Origin: Sporosarcina sp.
GTDB lineage: Bacteria > Bacillota > Bacilli > Bacillales_A > Planococcaceae
Length of the DNA: 40,912 nucleotides
Assembly: GCF_029257255.1 (NCBI RefSeq)
Contig: NZ_JARICI010000040.1
Span: 1 to 40,912 of the forward strand
Direction: 5' to 3'
Shown here: positions 16,617-25,641 of the stretch, piece by piece
How the letters are laid out: every line of letters starts with the position of its first letter
Position numbering within the stretch: position 1 is the stretch's first letter
Translations under genes and position numbers: made by a program
Notes under the pieces: generated by a model
The model's database searches: none
The model's input: the letters and a program-made list of their open reading frames with translations, nothing else
Told to the model about the DNA's origin: nothing

Positions 16617-17273
16617 TAATATTTCCCAGTTGCGTTGCTCGGCAATCGCGGCAAGTTTTACATCAGGTCTGACAGCAACGGGGTGACCCACTTGTTCCAA
16701 TACTGGCAGATCTGAAATGCTGTCTCCATATGCAAAGCTTTTTTCCCATTTTATTGATTTCCCTTTTAGGGCACGGTCGATCATTTCATTTTTACGCTGA
16801 CCTTGAATATGGAAGAAAGGCTGTTCCATCGCAATCTGTTCGCCGCGAGTAGGTATTTCAGTGCCTATAATTTTATCAAAAGATAAATGGCTTGTCACTG
16901 CAGTTAAAAATGGCGTGTAGGCACCTGAAACCAGCAGTACATGATAACCTTCTTCCTGGTGTTTAGTGAGTCTGTTGACGACATCCTTATTAAAATCATT
17001 TGACATCTCGTCATGCATTTCCTCAAAGTACGTCCTTAGCTGCGGTATTGTCAGCGTTTCCAACGCCTTCAAATAAAGAATCATGGACCGTTCTTTCATG
17101 ACCCGTTCAGGAAGCATTTTTAACTTGTATCGAATATATAACGGCAGGATAGAGCGATAAAATTTGCCATAAAATTGCTTATAGACCGGATGTTTTTGTA
17201 AATGTCCCATCAGAAGTTTAAACGTCTCTTTCGTATATAACGTGCCGTCAAAATCAAAAATTGCTACTTTCAT
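16614..17273 (-). CDS. HAD-IB family (SerB-like) hydrolase
   Basis: The 219-residue protein has the HAD motif I DFDGT (Asp7, Asp9), a helical cap, motif II VLLVSGAYTP, and the late motif YGDSISDLPVLEQVG. This pattern fits the HAD-IB subfamily that includes phosphoserine phosphatase SerB and related lipid or phosphate-ester phosphatases. Serine phosphatase activity would complement the nearby serA, but that is speculation. ATG 17273 follows GAGGGG at seven bases. Monocistronic, between a coat-protein gene and a bidirectional terminator. Confidence 0.85.
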   Translation of the reverse strand: MKVAIFDFDGTLYTKETFKLLMGHLQKHPVYKQFYGKFYRSILPLYIRYKLKMLPERVMKERSMILYLKALETLTIPQLRTYFEEMHDEMSNDFNKDVVNRLTKHQEEGYHVLLVSGAYTPFLTAVTSHLSFDKIIGTEIPTRGEQIAMEQPFFHIQGQRKNEMIDRALKGKSIKWEKSFAYGDSISDLPVLEQVGHPVAVRPDVKLAAIAEQRNWEIL

Positions 17274-17378
17274 TCAGACACCCCTCAGTTCATTCATTTC
17301 CTTACAGTATACAAATATAATGAGGGGAAAAGCAAAAAGCAGGCGGAGAAAAAAATCTCCGTCTGCAATCGAGGTGAA

Positions 17379-18008
17379 TTACTGAAGGTTTTTTGGCATG
17401 CTTGGCTGTCCTTGTGAAGGAGCAAAAGAGTTCAGCAGCATATTCATATCCTGACTGTTCAGCTGCGGTACTTGATAATAATGATGCTTGTTTTGATAAA
17501 TCGCTAACTCATAGGCCATTTCAATGCAGTTTGGAATCGAGTCTGCTATAACTCGGCGTACAACTGGGTTACATACTTCCAGAGCAGCTCCGGTTTTGCC
17601 CATCGCGCCTTCTTTAGCTGCGCCAAGCAAGAATCCTGATATCATTTCATCTGTGATTTCTGCTGTGGATTGAATCGGCTTGGAAGGTGCTTTTTCTTTC
17701 ATACCATAAATGAAATCACTTTTTTCCTGCATTTGATACCGCTGTGTTGGGTGTGATGGATCTTTCCCGCTTTTGAAGCATTCCACTGTAATGTTGTACT
17801 CGTCGAGCATAAAACGATACTGACGGTCCAGAATATCTAAGAGTTCCGGATCCTTTACATGCGGACGCAATAACATCGATTGATTCAAAGCACCTACTGC
17901 TGCATTTAATACCTCATGCACATCAAAAAGTTCATGGCCGCCATGATTCATTGAGGGTGGTACGGGGCCATCATGCATGTTTTGAGATGTCTCGTATTGA
18001 TTTGTCAA
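17379..18008 (-). CDS. Spore coat protein, CotF family
   Basis: The 209-residue protein has a Met/Pro/His-rich N-terminus followed by a helical CotF-type domain: HEVLNAAVGALNQSMLLRPHV, LDRQYRFMLDEYNITVECF, and a C-terminal half with SGFLLGAAKEGAMGKTGAALE and MAYELAIYQNKHHYYQVPQL. Such proteins sit in the outer layers of the spore. The TTG at 18008 is chosen since AAGGAGG lies eight bases before it; the frame also opens with a TTG at 18026 and an ATG at 18014 that are too close to this site. Presence of the gene supports an endospore former. Confidence 0.85.
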   Translation of the reverse strand: MTNQYETSQNMHDGPVPPSMNHGGHELFDVHEVLNAAVGALNQSMLLRPHVKDPELLDILDRQYRFMLDEYNITVECFKSGKDPSHPTQRYQMQEKSDFIYGMKEKAPSKPIQSTAEITDEMISGFLLGAAKEGAMGKTGAALEVCNPVVRRVIADSIPNCIEMAYELAIYQNKHHYYQVPQLNSQDMNMLLNSFAPSQGQPSMPKNLQ

Positions 18009-18140
18009 ATACATTTCCTCCTTCAATTATAATTCACATCAACGGTAGTATGAGAAGGAAATGATGAATTATTCATCATGCATATTTTGACTGTCTCGAC
18101 AATATCTTAGGTAGAGACAAGAAGAAAGGTGTGGTGGAAT

Positions 18141-19424
18141 ATGCAAATTCATATAGTCCAGCCGGGAGAAAGCTTATATATGATTGGCAAAATGTATGGT
18201 GTACCTTACGAACTAATAGCTCAAGCCAATGAACTCGCTAGCGAAACACGTCTGGCAATAGGACAGGCATTAGTGATCCCGATTATTGGTTCTTATTATT
18301 GGGTGCGTCCAGGCGATAGTCTTTATAAAATTGCGCAAGCTTACGGGTTGTCGGTTGAAGAACTTGCAAAGATTAATGCCATTAATCCTGCTGGTATACT
18401 GAGAATAGGGCAGCGCTTATATATACCGCAAGAAAAAAAGACACCTATTGATGCTTTGCTTTATGTGGAACCGCGTAATCCTGTAAGTCAGGATATGCTT
18501 GCGGAAGTGAGAGAGCGTGTTGAACAGCTTACATATTTAGCAATGTTCAGCTATGAAGTGCAGCGCGACGGATCTTTAAAAGCACCTAACACAGCGGATA
18601 TTCTGTCGATAGCAAAAGATGCCGGAGTTGTGAATATGCTGGTGCTGACGAATTTGGAAAACTACGGGTTCAGTGCAGAGCTCGGGCATGTTCTATTTAC
18701 AGATCAAGCCGCACAAAATAATATGATTAAAAACGCCATCGACACAGCAAAGGCTTCAGGATATGCAGATATTCATTTTGATTTTGAGTTATTATTGCCT
18801 GAAGACCGTGAGTTATATAATCAAATGCTACGTAATGCACGCGACCAAATTCATAAAGCAGGATTGACGCTCTCTACTGCCCTTGCACCAAAAGCAGGTA
18901 ACGTTACAACAGGAATCTATGGTGCGCATGACTATAAAGCGCATGGAGAAATTTGTGATTTTGTGGTGTTGATGACGTATGAATGGGGTTACACATACAG
19001 TGCTCCACAGGCTGTCAGTCCAATTGGTCCTGTCACAAAAGTAGTGGAATACGCTGTTAGTCAAATTCCAAGAGACAAGATATTCTTGGGTCAAAATTTA
19101 TATGGCTACGATTGGACAGCGCCATTCGGACAGGCGGACAGTAAGCCGGCAAGAGCATTCAGTCCAAGAGCTGCAACAAACCTCGCGATAGAACAAAATG
19201 CATCGATTGATTATGATACCCTTGCGCAGGCTCCTCATTATACGTATTATGACCAGTCTGGTATAGAACATGAAGTGTGGTTTGAAGATGCAAGAAGCAT
19301 CAATGCGAAGTTTAGGCTGCTGAAGGATTTCAAGCTGCGCGGCATCATGTATTGGAAGCTCGGATTGTCGTTTCCACAAAACTGGTTGTTGCTGGAAGAC
19401 CAGTTTACTATTCGCAAACGATAA
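18141..19424 (+). CDS. sleL: LysM-GH18 spore peptidoglycan hydrolase (SleL/YaaH-like)
   Basis: The 427-residue protein has two N-terminal LysM repeats (about residues 3-47 and 52-96) that bind peptidoglycan, then a GH18 glycosidase domain. DIHFDFELL carries the catalytic DxE pair, and ALAPKAG, VLMTYEWGYTYS, QNLYGYDWT and MYWKLGLSFPQNWLLL match SleL/YaaH of B. subtilis in order and in total length. The enzyme acts as an N-acetylglucosaminidase on cortex peptidoglycan during germination. ATG 18141 is used, as in YaaH. There is no classical signal peptide, which is also true of the family. It lies next to a coat gene on the other strand. Confidence 0.93.
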   Translation: MQIHIVQPGESLYMIGKMYGVPYELIAQANELASETRLAIGQALVIPIIGSYYWVRPGDSLYKIAQAYGLSVEELAKINAINPAGILRIGQRLYIPQEKKTPIDALLYVEPRNPVSQDMLAEVRERVEQLTYLAMFSYEVQRDGSLKAPNTADILSIAKDAGVVNMLVLTNLENYGFSAELGHVLFTDQAAQNNMIKNAIDTAKASGYADIHFDFELLLPEDRELYNQMLRNARDQIHKAGLTLSTALAPKAGNVTTGIYGAHDYKAHGEICDFVVLMTYEWGYTYSAPQAVSPIGPVTKVVEYAVSQIPRDKIFLGQNLYGYDWTAPFGQADSKPARAFSPRAATNLAIEQNASIDYDTLAQAPHYTYYDQSGIEHEVWFEDARSINAKFRLLKDFKLRGIMYWKLGLSFPQNWLLLEDQFTIRKR

Positions 19425-19428
19425 AAAT

Positions 19429-19458
19429 AGAGCCTTCCGCAGAGGGAAGGCTCTTTCG
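19429..19458 (+). terminator. Terminator of the sleL-like gene, possibly bidirectional
   Basis: AGAGCCTTCC (19429-19438) pairs with GGAAGGCTCT (19445-19454). The gene for the small membrane protein ends just beyond it on the other strand. Confidence 0.85.
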
Positions 19459-19466
19459 TATCAATT

Positions 19467-19610
19467 TTAGTCGTTAGTCAGAGCTTTGATAGCGCTTTGG
19501 AAAAGATCCATGTCTGGATTTATGAGTAAGGCGGGTAAGAAAGCAAAAGTCATGATGAGCAGCAGATTGGCTCCTATAATTGAGCGGATTGGGTTGTTTT
19601 TCTTTCTCAT
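19467..19610 (-). CDS. Small membrane protein, 47 residues, unknown function
   Basis: On the minus strand an ATG at 19610, preceded by AAAGAGGCGA, opens a 47-codon frame ending at TAA 19467-19469. The protein starts MRKKNNPIRS, then has one membrane helix (IIGANLLLIMTFAFLPALLI) and a short polar tail ending KALTND. A good promoter lies 92-120 bases upstream and a hairpin terminator lies downstream. Together with codon-like composition and the positive-inside N-terminus these make it a likely real gene. I do not recognise the family. Confidence 0.65.
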   Translation of the reverse strand: MRKKNNPIRSIIGANLLLIMTFAFLPALLINPDMDLFQSAIKALTND

Positions 19611-19701
19611 ATTGATTCGCCTCTTTCTTTTCGTTTTGGTTCTCCCGCTCAGGCCAAAGCCGCTGTTCTGCTAGCTTCGCGCAGATTGTTTGAATAGATT
19701 A

Positions 19702-19730
19702 ATAATACTCTATATTCAATCTATTGTAAA
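19702..19730 (-). promoter_or_regulatory. Sigma-A promoter for the 47-residue membrane protein
   Basis: On the minus strand TTTACA (19730-19725) and TATTAT (19707-19702) are separated by exactly 17 bases. The leader to the start codon would be about 85 bases. Confidence 0.65.
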
Positions 19731-19801
19731 TGGAAAAGTTCTGATTAATACATAAAATTGACACAAAAAATAAGTGAAACTGAATAAATAATAAAAAAAT
19801 C

Positions 19802-19830
19802 TTGTAACTTACTGTGAATTCAGTGATAAT
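19802..19830 (+). promoter_or_regulatory. Candidate promoter of gdhA
   Basis: TTGTAA (19802-19807) and GATAAT (19825-19830) with a 17-base spacer face gdhA. The leader of about 170 bases before the ATG at 20006 holds an AT-rich stretch and the palindrome CGACTAGTCG near 19953, but no recognised riboswitch. Confidence 0.55.
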
Positions 19831-20005
19831 ATTGGAATACACAGAAATATTTCGAACAATTAAAATTCAGTTTATTCAGTAGAATTCATCCTTTACGAGA
19901 GGTATTTCGTGTAGATTCATAGTTTTAGGATAACTTCTACTGAGTAAAGTGAGCGACTAGTCGGTCGTCAGATTTTACTACCAACAAGGAAAGGGATGGT
20001 CGCAT

Positions 20006-21388
20006 ATGACAAAGATTGATGAAGTGCAATTCAACAACCGCAAACGGGCAAATGATTACGTACATGAAGTATATGAGCTGGTAAAGAAACGGAATCCGGA
20101 CGAAAGGGAATTCTTGCAAGCTACCAGAGAAATCTTTGATTCCTTACGTCCTGTCTTTGCAAAGCATCCCGAGTTTATTTCAAATGGAATTCTTGAGCGC
20201 ATTACAGAACCGGAACGTATCATCTCATTCCGTGTGGCTTGGGAAGATGATCAGGGGAAAGTTCATGTAAACCGAGGTTTCCGTGTTCAGTTCAACAGTG
20301 ATTTAGGTCCATATAAAGGGGGACTTCGTTTCCACCCTTCTGTCAATAACAGTATCATGAAATTTTTAGCTTTTGAGCAAATCTTCAAAAATGCTCTTAC
20401 TGGACAGCCAATCGGTGCAGGTAAAGGAGGTTCAGACTTTGATCCTAAAGGAAAGTCAGACCGTGAAATCATGCGTTTTACTCAAAGTTTCATGACGGAA
20501 CTGAGCCGTCATATCGGTCCGGACATTGACGTACCAGCTGGAGATATCGGAGTCGGCAAGCGTGAAATCGGCTATCTGTTTGGGCAATATAACCGAATTA
20601 AAGGCGGTTACGAAGCGGGCATTCTGACAGGGAAAAATCCTGATCACGGAGGTAGCTTAGGAAGAAAAGAAGCTACAGGATACGGAACAGTCTATTTTGT
20701 AGATGAAATGTTAAAAGAGAATGATCTTTCATTGGAAGGTCAGACAGTCATCGTATCCGGTTCTGGTAATGTTTCCACCTATGCGATGGAAAAGTCGATG
20801 CAGCTTGGCGCCAAAGTCGTGGCGTGCAGTGACTCAGACGGTTATATTTACGACAAGAATGGCATTGATCTTGAACTGATTAAAGAATTGAAGGAATATG
20901 GTAATAAACGAATCTGGGAATATACGAAAGAACGTCCTGAAGCAGAATACCATGCAGACTGTGGTGCTATTTGGTCAGTTCCTTGCGATATTGCACTTCC
21001 TTGTGCGACGCAAAATGAAATTGACGAGATTGCAGCGCATATGCTCATTGCGAACGGCGTCAAAGCAGTAGGCGAAGGGGCGAACATGCCTTGTACAATT
21101 GAGGCCATCGAAATTTTTCAGGAGCATAAAATATTATTTGCTCCGGCAAAAGCTGCCAATGCAGGCGGTGTCGCAGTATCTGCAATGGAAATGTCTCAAA
21201 ACAGTCAGCGCCTATCTTGGTCAGCTGAGCAAGTGGATGAGCATTTAAAAGAAGTTATGAAAAATATTTACAATGACTGTAAAAATGCGGCTGACGACTA
21301 TGGTAAGCCGGGGAATCTTGTAATGGGTGCGAATGTTGCAGGTTTCTTACGGGTAGCAGATGCCATGGTGGCTCACGGAATTAGATAA
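20006..21388 (+). CDS. gdhA: NADP-type glutamate dehydrogenase
   Basis: The 460-residue enzyme interconverts 2-oxoglutarate plus ammonia and glutamate. Family landmarks are GPYKGGLRFHPSVN, the catalytic GQPIGAGKGGSDFDPKGKS, DIDVPAGDIGVG, and the Rossmann motif VIVSGSGNVSTYA. The length and GGSDFDPKGKS stretch fit the hexameric, biosynthetic GdhA subgroup (as in E. coli) rather than RocG/GudB. This implies ammonia assimilation with NADPH. ATG 20006 follows AAGGAAAGGGATGG. It is monocistronic with its own promoter and a terminator. Confidence 0.95.
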   Translation: MTKIDEVQFNNRKRANDYVHEVYELVKKRNPDEREFLQATREIFDSLRPVFAKHPEFISNGILERITEPERIISFRVAWEDDQGKVHVNRGFRVQFNSDLGPYKGGLRFHPSVNNSIMKFLAFEQIFKNALTGQPIGAGKGGSDFDPKGKSDREIMRFTQSFMTELSRHIGPDIDVPAGDIGVGKREIGYLFGQYNRIKGGYEAGILTGKNPDHGGSLGRKEATGYGTVYFVDEMLKENDLSLEGQTVIVSGSGNVSTYAMEKSMQLGAKVVACSDSDGYIYDKNGIDLELIKELKEYGNKRIWEYTKERPEAEYHADCGAIWSVPCDIALPCATQNEIDEIAAHMLIANGVKAVGEGANMPCTIEAIEIFQEHKILFAPAKAANAGGVAVSAMEMSQNSQRLSWSAEQVDEHLKEVMKNIYNDCKNAADDYGKPGNLVMGANVAGFLRVADAMVAHGIR

Positions 21389-21396
21389 TTGATAGA

Positions 21397-21435
21397 AAAC
21401 AGACACATTATGTAAAAAAATGTGTCTGTTTTTTT
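21397..21435 (+). terminator. Terminator of gdhA
   Basis: AACAGACACATT (21398-21409) pairs with AATGTGTCTGTT (21419-21430) and a T-run follows. Confidence 0.88.
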
Positions 21436-21529
21436 GTGTTTTCTATTGCGTTTCAAGTAAATCATGATATTATAAAAATACATTAATTTGAATAAACATA
21501 CACTCGGTTGCGAGGAAGGGGATTTACCC

Positions 21530-22744
21530 ATGGAAAAGAAAAAAGTCGTTTTAGCATACTCAGGCGGATTAGATACATCAGTTGCCATTCAATGGCTTAC
21601 AGATCAAGGTTATAGCGTAGTGGCAGTTTGTTTGGATGTCGGGGAAGGAAAAGATCTTGACTTCATTAAGCAGAAGGCCATTCAGGTCGGCGCAGCAAGC
21701 AGCTATGTCATTGATGCCAAAGAGGAATTTGCACAGGACTTTGTTCTTCTTTCCTTGCAGGCTCAAACATATTATGAAAATAAGTATCCGTTGGTTTCCG
21801 CATTATCTCGTCCGTTGATTTCAAAAAAACTGGTAGAGATTGCACATCAGGAAAATGCAACAGCTGTTGCACACGGCTGTACCGGCAAAGGAAATGATCA
21901 GGTCCGTTTTGAAGTGGCGATTAAATCACTCGACCCAACACTCGAAGTGGTCGCTCCTGTTCGTTCGTGGAGCTGGTCCCGTGAAGAAGAAATTCATTAT
22001 GCGAAAGAGCATAATATTCCTATACCGATAGACTTAGATAATCCGTATTCAGTTGACCAAAATCTGTGGGGCCGTGCAAATGAATGTGGAATTCTCGAAG
22101 ATCCTTGGGCTACGCCTCCTGAAGAAGCTTATGGATTAACTGTTTCTATTGAAAATGCACCGGATACGGCAGATATTATTGAAATTGAATTTGAACAGGG
22201 GGTACCTGTTAGCATTAACGGGCAGAAGTATCTGCTGAATGAGCTAATTACCGAGCTTAATAAAGTTGCAGGGAAGCACGGTGTTGGCAGAATCGATCAC
22301 GTGGAAAATCGTCTGGTTGGTATCAAATCCCGTGAAGTTTATGAAGCACCGGGTGCGATTACTTTATTGAAAGCGCACAAAGAATTGGAAGATTTAACGC
22401 TTGTGAAAGAACTAGCTCATTTTAAACCAATCATTTCACAAAAACTTGGAGAACTTATTTATAACGGGCTTTGGTTCTCACCCCTTCGTAATGCACTTGA
22501 AGCGTTCATTAAAGAGACGCAACAATATGTCAATGGAACGGTTCGGGTAAAGCTGTTTAAAGGGCATGCATTAGTAGAAGGGCGTACTTCTCCGAATTCA
22601 CTGTACAGTGAAAAACTGGCTACTTACACTGCCGACGATTCGTTCGATCAATCAGCAGCAGTTGGTTTTATCAAGCTGTGGGGATTGCCGACTGAAGTAC
22701 ACAGCATGGTAAATAAAAAGCAAATTGTAAAGAAAAATCAATAA
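21530..22744 (+). CDS. argG: Argininosuccinate synthase
   Basis: ArgG condenses citrulline and aspartate using ATP in arginine synthesis. The 404-residue protein has the PP-loop [18 protein letters not shown] at its start, then [30 protein letters not shown] and [21 protein letters not shown] 21530 follows GGAAGGGG; the frame is open further up (21488) but has no ribosome site. In Bacilli argG is usually followed by argH, but here it is followed by a terminator and a YdcF-family gene, so argH must lie elsewhere if it is present. Confidence 0.96.
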   Translation: MEKKKVVLAYSGGLDTSVAIQWLTDQGYSVVAVCLDVGEGKDLDFIKQKAIQVGAASSYVIDAKEEFAQDFVLLSLQAQTYYENKYPLVSALSRPLISKKLVEIAHQENATAVAHGCTGKGNDQVRFEVAIKSLDPTLEVVAPVRSWSWSREEEIHYAKEHNIPIPIDLDNPYSVDQNLWGRANECGILEDPWATPPEEAYGLTVSIENAPDTADIIEIEFEQGVPVSINGQKYLLNELITELNKVAGKHGVGRIDHVENRLVGIKSREVYEAPGAITLLKAHKELEDLTLVKELAHFKPIISQKLGELIYNGLWFSPLRNALEAFIKETQQYVNGTVRVKLFKGHALVEGRTSPNSLYSEKLATYTADDSFDQSAAVGFIKLWGLPTEVHSMVNKKQIVKKNQ

Positions 22745-22758
22745 AATAGTAGTTTATG

Positions 22759-22791
22759 AGCGGTGTAGCGTGAAAGCTTCGCCGCTTTTTT
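22759..22791 (+). terminator. Terminator of argG
   Basis: AGCGGTGTAGC (22759-22769) pairs with GCTTCGCCGCT (22776-22786) with one mismatch; a T-run follows. Confidence 0.8.
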
Positions 22792-22844
22792 GAAACTAAA
22801 CACCATTCTGTTCCGTCTTACTGAACAAGAAGTGAGGCGAGCGG

Positions 22845-23411
22845 ATGAAAAAACTGGCAGTCGTAGGCGCTTTTATAGTAGTTTTGGCAATGCTATTTTG
22901 GCTCATCCCAAAAGAAAGGATGGATGCAGCGCAAAAACATAAAGCAGACGGCTCATATGAATATGCAGTCGTATTAGGAGCGAAAGTTAATGGAGAGACG
23001 CCTTCTCTATCATTGCGGTACCGGCTTGAGTCAGCAGCTGTTTATGCGAAACGCTACCCTCATGTGACATTAGTGTTGTCAGGCGGACAGGGGAAAGACG
23101 AAGAAATTAGTGAAGCGCAGGCGATGTTTCAATATTTGATCGATCAGGGAATAGCTAAAGAGCGGCTCATCCAGGAAGATCGGTCCACATCAACATATGA
23201 AAATCTGCAGTTTTCAAAAGAACTGCTGCCTGAAGTAGCTGGCGTGACAATTATCAGCAGTGATTTTCATTTGGCCAGAGCTCGATTTTTAGCTAGACAA
23301 TTGGGTTGGCAGTCAGATGTAGTAGCAGCAAAGACTCCTGAAATTGTAAAAACGAAAGTATCGATTCGTGAGCGGCTGGCTTTATTGAAGACGTGGATCT
23401 TTCGAAAATAA
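22845..23411 (+). CDS. YdcF/SanA-family (DUF218) membrane-anchored protein
   Basis: The 188-residue protein has one N-terminal membrane anchor (about residues 4-21) and a DUF218 domain outside the membrane: YAVVLGAKVNGETPS, LVLSGGQGKDEEISEA, STSTYENLQFSK and ISSDFHLARARFLARQLG. Relatives SanA and ElyC take part in envelope integrity, and some bind nucleotides; the activity is not settled. AGTGAGGCGAGCGG precedes ATG 22845. It stands alone between two terminators. Confidence 0.88.
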   Translation: MKKLAVVGAFIVVLAMLFWLIPKERMDAAQKHKADGSYEYAVVLGAKVNGETPSLSLRYRLESAAVYAKRYPHVTLVLSGGQGKDEEISEAQAMFQYLIDQGIAKERLIQEDRSTSTYENLQFSKELLPEVAGVTIISSDFHLARARFLARQLGWQSDVVAAKTPEIVKTKVSIRERLALLKTWIFRK

Positions 23412-23423
23412 ATTCAATCTAGA

Positions 23424-23457
23424 AAAAGTGACGAAATCAATTGATTACGTCACTTTT
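23424..23457. terminator. Bidirectional terminator between the YdcF-family gene and hisJ
   Basis: AAAAGTGACG (23424-23433) pairs with CGTCACTTTT (23448-23457), and the interior AATCAATTGATT is itself palindromic, giving one long stem. Confidence 0.88.
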
Positions 23458-23460
23458 CGT

Positions 23461-24255
23461 TTATAAAGAAGAGATAGCGTGGAATTTGGGCTCGCCATTG
23501 CTGAATGTAGCAACGTAACGGAAGCCGATTGATTGGAATAGTTCCAGGGATTCCTTGAACTCATGCGCAATATCTGCAGGGCGGTGTGCGTCGGATCCGA
23601 GAGTGATAATTTCGCCACCACATTGTTTATAAAGGCGCAGGATGTCTTCGCTTGGCATGTTGTGCGGGAGGCCGTAGCGTGTGCCGGATGTATTGAGTTC
23701 GATTCCTTTGCCTTCAGGAATGATGGTCTGAAATATTTTTTCCAAGTAATCATGGAATAAATGAGCGGGGGGCTGGTCCGTATAGCGCTTGATCAGATCG
23801 GCATGGCCAAGCACGCTGTAACGTTTGTAGTTCTGAACGCAATACAGCAGCTCTTTATAGTAGGTCTCGAACGCATCTTCGACTGACCGATCTGCAAACA
23901 GTTCCTTATAATGAAGTGATTTATTTTCAACCGTATGCAGTGAACAGATGACAAAGTCGAAGCTGTGCTCGTCCATAAGCTTTTCGTAGCGATCAAGCAA
24001 GTGGGGCTGCAAGCCAATTTCTACACCTTTTTTGATAACCAGCTGTCCGTTAAATTGCTGATTGAGCTGTTGGATTTTGTTAGCATGAGCGATCTTATCG
24101 AAATCAAATTGAATGGTTTCATCCGGATATTCATAATCGATATGATCGGTGAAGCAAATTTCATTTAGTCCCTTTGCTATAGAAGCTTTCGCCATCTCTT
24201 CCATCGGGATTTCGCAGTCTGCAGAAAACGCACTGTGCATATGATAATCAAACAT
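23461..24255 (-). CDS. hisJ: Histidinol-phosphatase, PHP family
   Basis: HisJ removes phosphate from histidinol phosphate, the step before the dehydrogenase HisD. The 264-residue protein has the PHP metal-binding motifs DYHMHSAFSAD (His5, His7), ICFTDHIDY, KGVEIGL, ICSLHTVE, VLGHADLI and TLGSDAHRP. This is the Bacillus-type phosphatase, so hisB here only needs to supply the dehydratase. It diverges from hisZ, with a gap of 153 bases that holds the operon promoter. Confidence 0.93.
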   Translation of the reverse strand: MFDYHMHSAFSADCEIPMEEMAKASIAKGLNEICFTDHIDYEYPDETIQFDFDKIAHANKIQQLNQQFNGQLVIKKGVEIGLQPHLLDRYEKLMDEHSFDFVICSLHTVENKSLHYKELFADRSVEDAFETYYKELLYCVQNYKRYSVLGHADLIKRYTDQPPAHLFHDYLEKIFQTIIPEGKGIELNTSGTRYGLPHNMPSEDILRLYKQCGGEIITLGSDAHRPADIAHEFKESLELFQSIGFRYVATFSNGEPKFHAISSL

Positions 24256-24314
24256 AGGATCAGGTCTCCTTTTCTATAGTACATATTGTAGCAGATGAAT
24301 AACCATAGATACAG

Positions 24315-24343
24315 TTGACAATCTTTGAATTACCCATTATGAT
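24315..24343 (+). promoter_or_regulatory. Consensus sigma-A promoter of the his operon
   Basis: TTGACA (24315-24320), a 17-base spacer and TATGAT (24338-24343) lie about 65 bases before hisZ. No T-box for histidine was found in the short leader. Confidence 0.85.
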
Positions 24344-24408
24344 AGTAATAACTTTAGTGTAGTAAAGCGATAAAGTATTTTAAAGAAAGAAAGGCGGTAG
24401 AAAGCATC

Positions 24409-25641
24409 TTGTATTCTGAAATTCTGGCAAATGAACATGAAAAACACGAAAAGATTATTGGAACATTAAGCAAACGTTTCACTACATATGGCTATAAGCG
24501 AATTAAAACATCGGCATTTGAAAAGTACGATTTATATTCAAATGTCCGCACATCGATCAATCAGAATGAAATGATCAAAGTGATTGATTATACAGGTGAA
24601 GTATTGGTATTGCGCCCGGACGTGACAATTCCTTTGACACAGGAACTTGTTCAGATGAATGGCAGTCTGCCTGAAGAGATGCGCTATTATTATGTGCAGG
24701 AAGTATTCCGACAGACCTTCCAGGAAAATGAAAAGATCGGAAAAACGCAAGCTGGTGTTGAGTATTTCTGTAAAAGCTCACCAGAAGCGGACGCCGAGAC
24801 AATTATGCTGGCCTGTCATGCATTGAGAGACGTCGGATTTTCCGATGTCAAAATCGAAATTGGCTATGCAGGGTTCTTCACCGAATTAATAGCAGACCTA
24901 TCGTTGACAATTCAACAGACTGCTGAGCTAAAAATATTAATTCAAGCGAAAAATGTTGTGGAGATCGGTCCTTTCTTAGAAAGTCTGCAGATTAATCCGT
25001 CAGTTAAAAAAGTACTCGAGCAACTGCCATTTTTATACGGTGCTCCTGAAACGGTTTTTGAAAGGCTTGAGAATCTGCAGGTAAGTGATTCTGTACAGCT
25101 GGCCATCGACTATTTACAGCAGACTTATCAGATTGTTGAACTATATGGCTTGAAGAAACATATCGTGATTGATCTCGGATTGATCAACCATATGGGTTAT
25201 TACTCCGGAATCATTTTTCAAGGCTATGTAGAGAAGTTCGGAAAGCCGGTCCTGATGGGCGGACGCTATGATTCGTTAAGTGAAGAATTCGGCATCAAAC
25301 GCCCAGCTATCGGCTTTGCCTGTGAGGTTGATTCACTCGTGAAAGCTGCTGCACATAAAGAAATGAAAGAGCGGTACAGCATAGATATCACGGTTACTTA
25401 TGAAGAAAGCCGAATGAAATATGCATTAGACATCACCAATGAGTTGAGAGAACGTGATTATCGTGTGCTGTCAAAGCCACTGAATAGAGCATTTCATGCG
25501 CAAGACAGTCAGTATACGATCCAGCTGACAGATAATCGAAATACATTGACAGATGAAAAAGAAACGAATGAATTTACAGATTTCAAGGAATTACTGGACT
25601 TGATTGTGAGCAAGAAAGGGGTACCTGAATGGACTATTTAA
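24409..25641 (+). CDS. hisZ: ATP phosphoribosyltransferase regulatory subunit
   Basis: HisZ is a histidyl-tRNA synthetase paralogue that has no synthetase role; it pairs with the short form of HisG and gives histidine feedback. The 410-residue protein has class II motif 2 (MRYYYVQEVFRQTFQENEK) and motif 3 (GGRYDSL, PAIGFACEVDSL). The start is TTG 24409 behind AAAGGCGGT; no ATG is available nearby. Its last codons overlap hisG by 13 bases. It opens the his operon. Confidence 0.94.
   Translation: MYSEILANEHEKHEKIIGTLSKRFTTYGYKRIKTSAFEKYDLYSNVRTSINQNEMIKVIDYTGEVLVLRPDVTIPLTQELVQMNGSLPEEMRYYYVQEVFRQTFQENEKIGKTQAGVEYFCKSSPEADAETIMLACHALRDVGFSDVKIEIGYAGFFTELIADLSLTIQQTAELKILIQAKNVVEIGPFLESLQINPSVKKVLEQLPFLYGAPETVFERLENLQVSDSVQLAIDYLQQTYQIVELYGLKKHIVIDLGLINHMGYYSGIIFQGYVEKFGKPVLMGGRYDSLSEEFGIKRPAIGFACEVDSLVKAAAHKEMKERYSIDITVTYEESRMKYALDITNELRERDYRVLSKPLNRAFHAQDSQYTIQLTDNRNTLTDEKETNEFTDFKELLDLIVSKKGVPEWTI

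Noticed and set aside
19486..19674. Open frame of 62 codons on the plus strand
   Set aside because: No ribosome site, Arg/Lys-rich then Leu/Phe-rich composition typical of an antisense shadow, and it overlaps the better supported 47-residue gene on the minus strand.
24256..24408. Search for a histidine T-box or riboswitch before hisZ
   Set aside because: Only a consensus promoter and a short leader are present; no T-box sequence or stable hairpin was seen.
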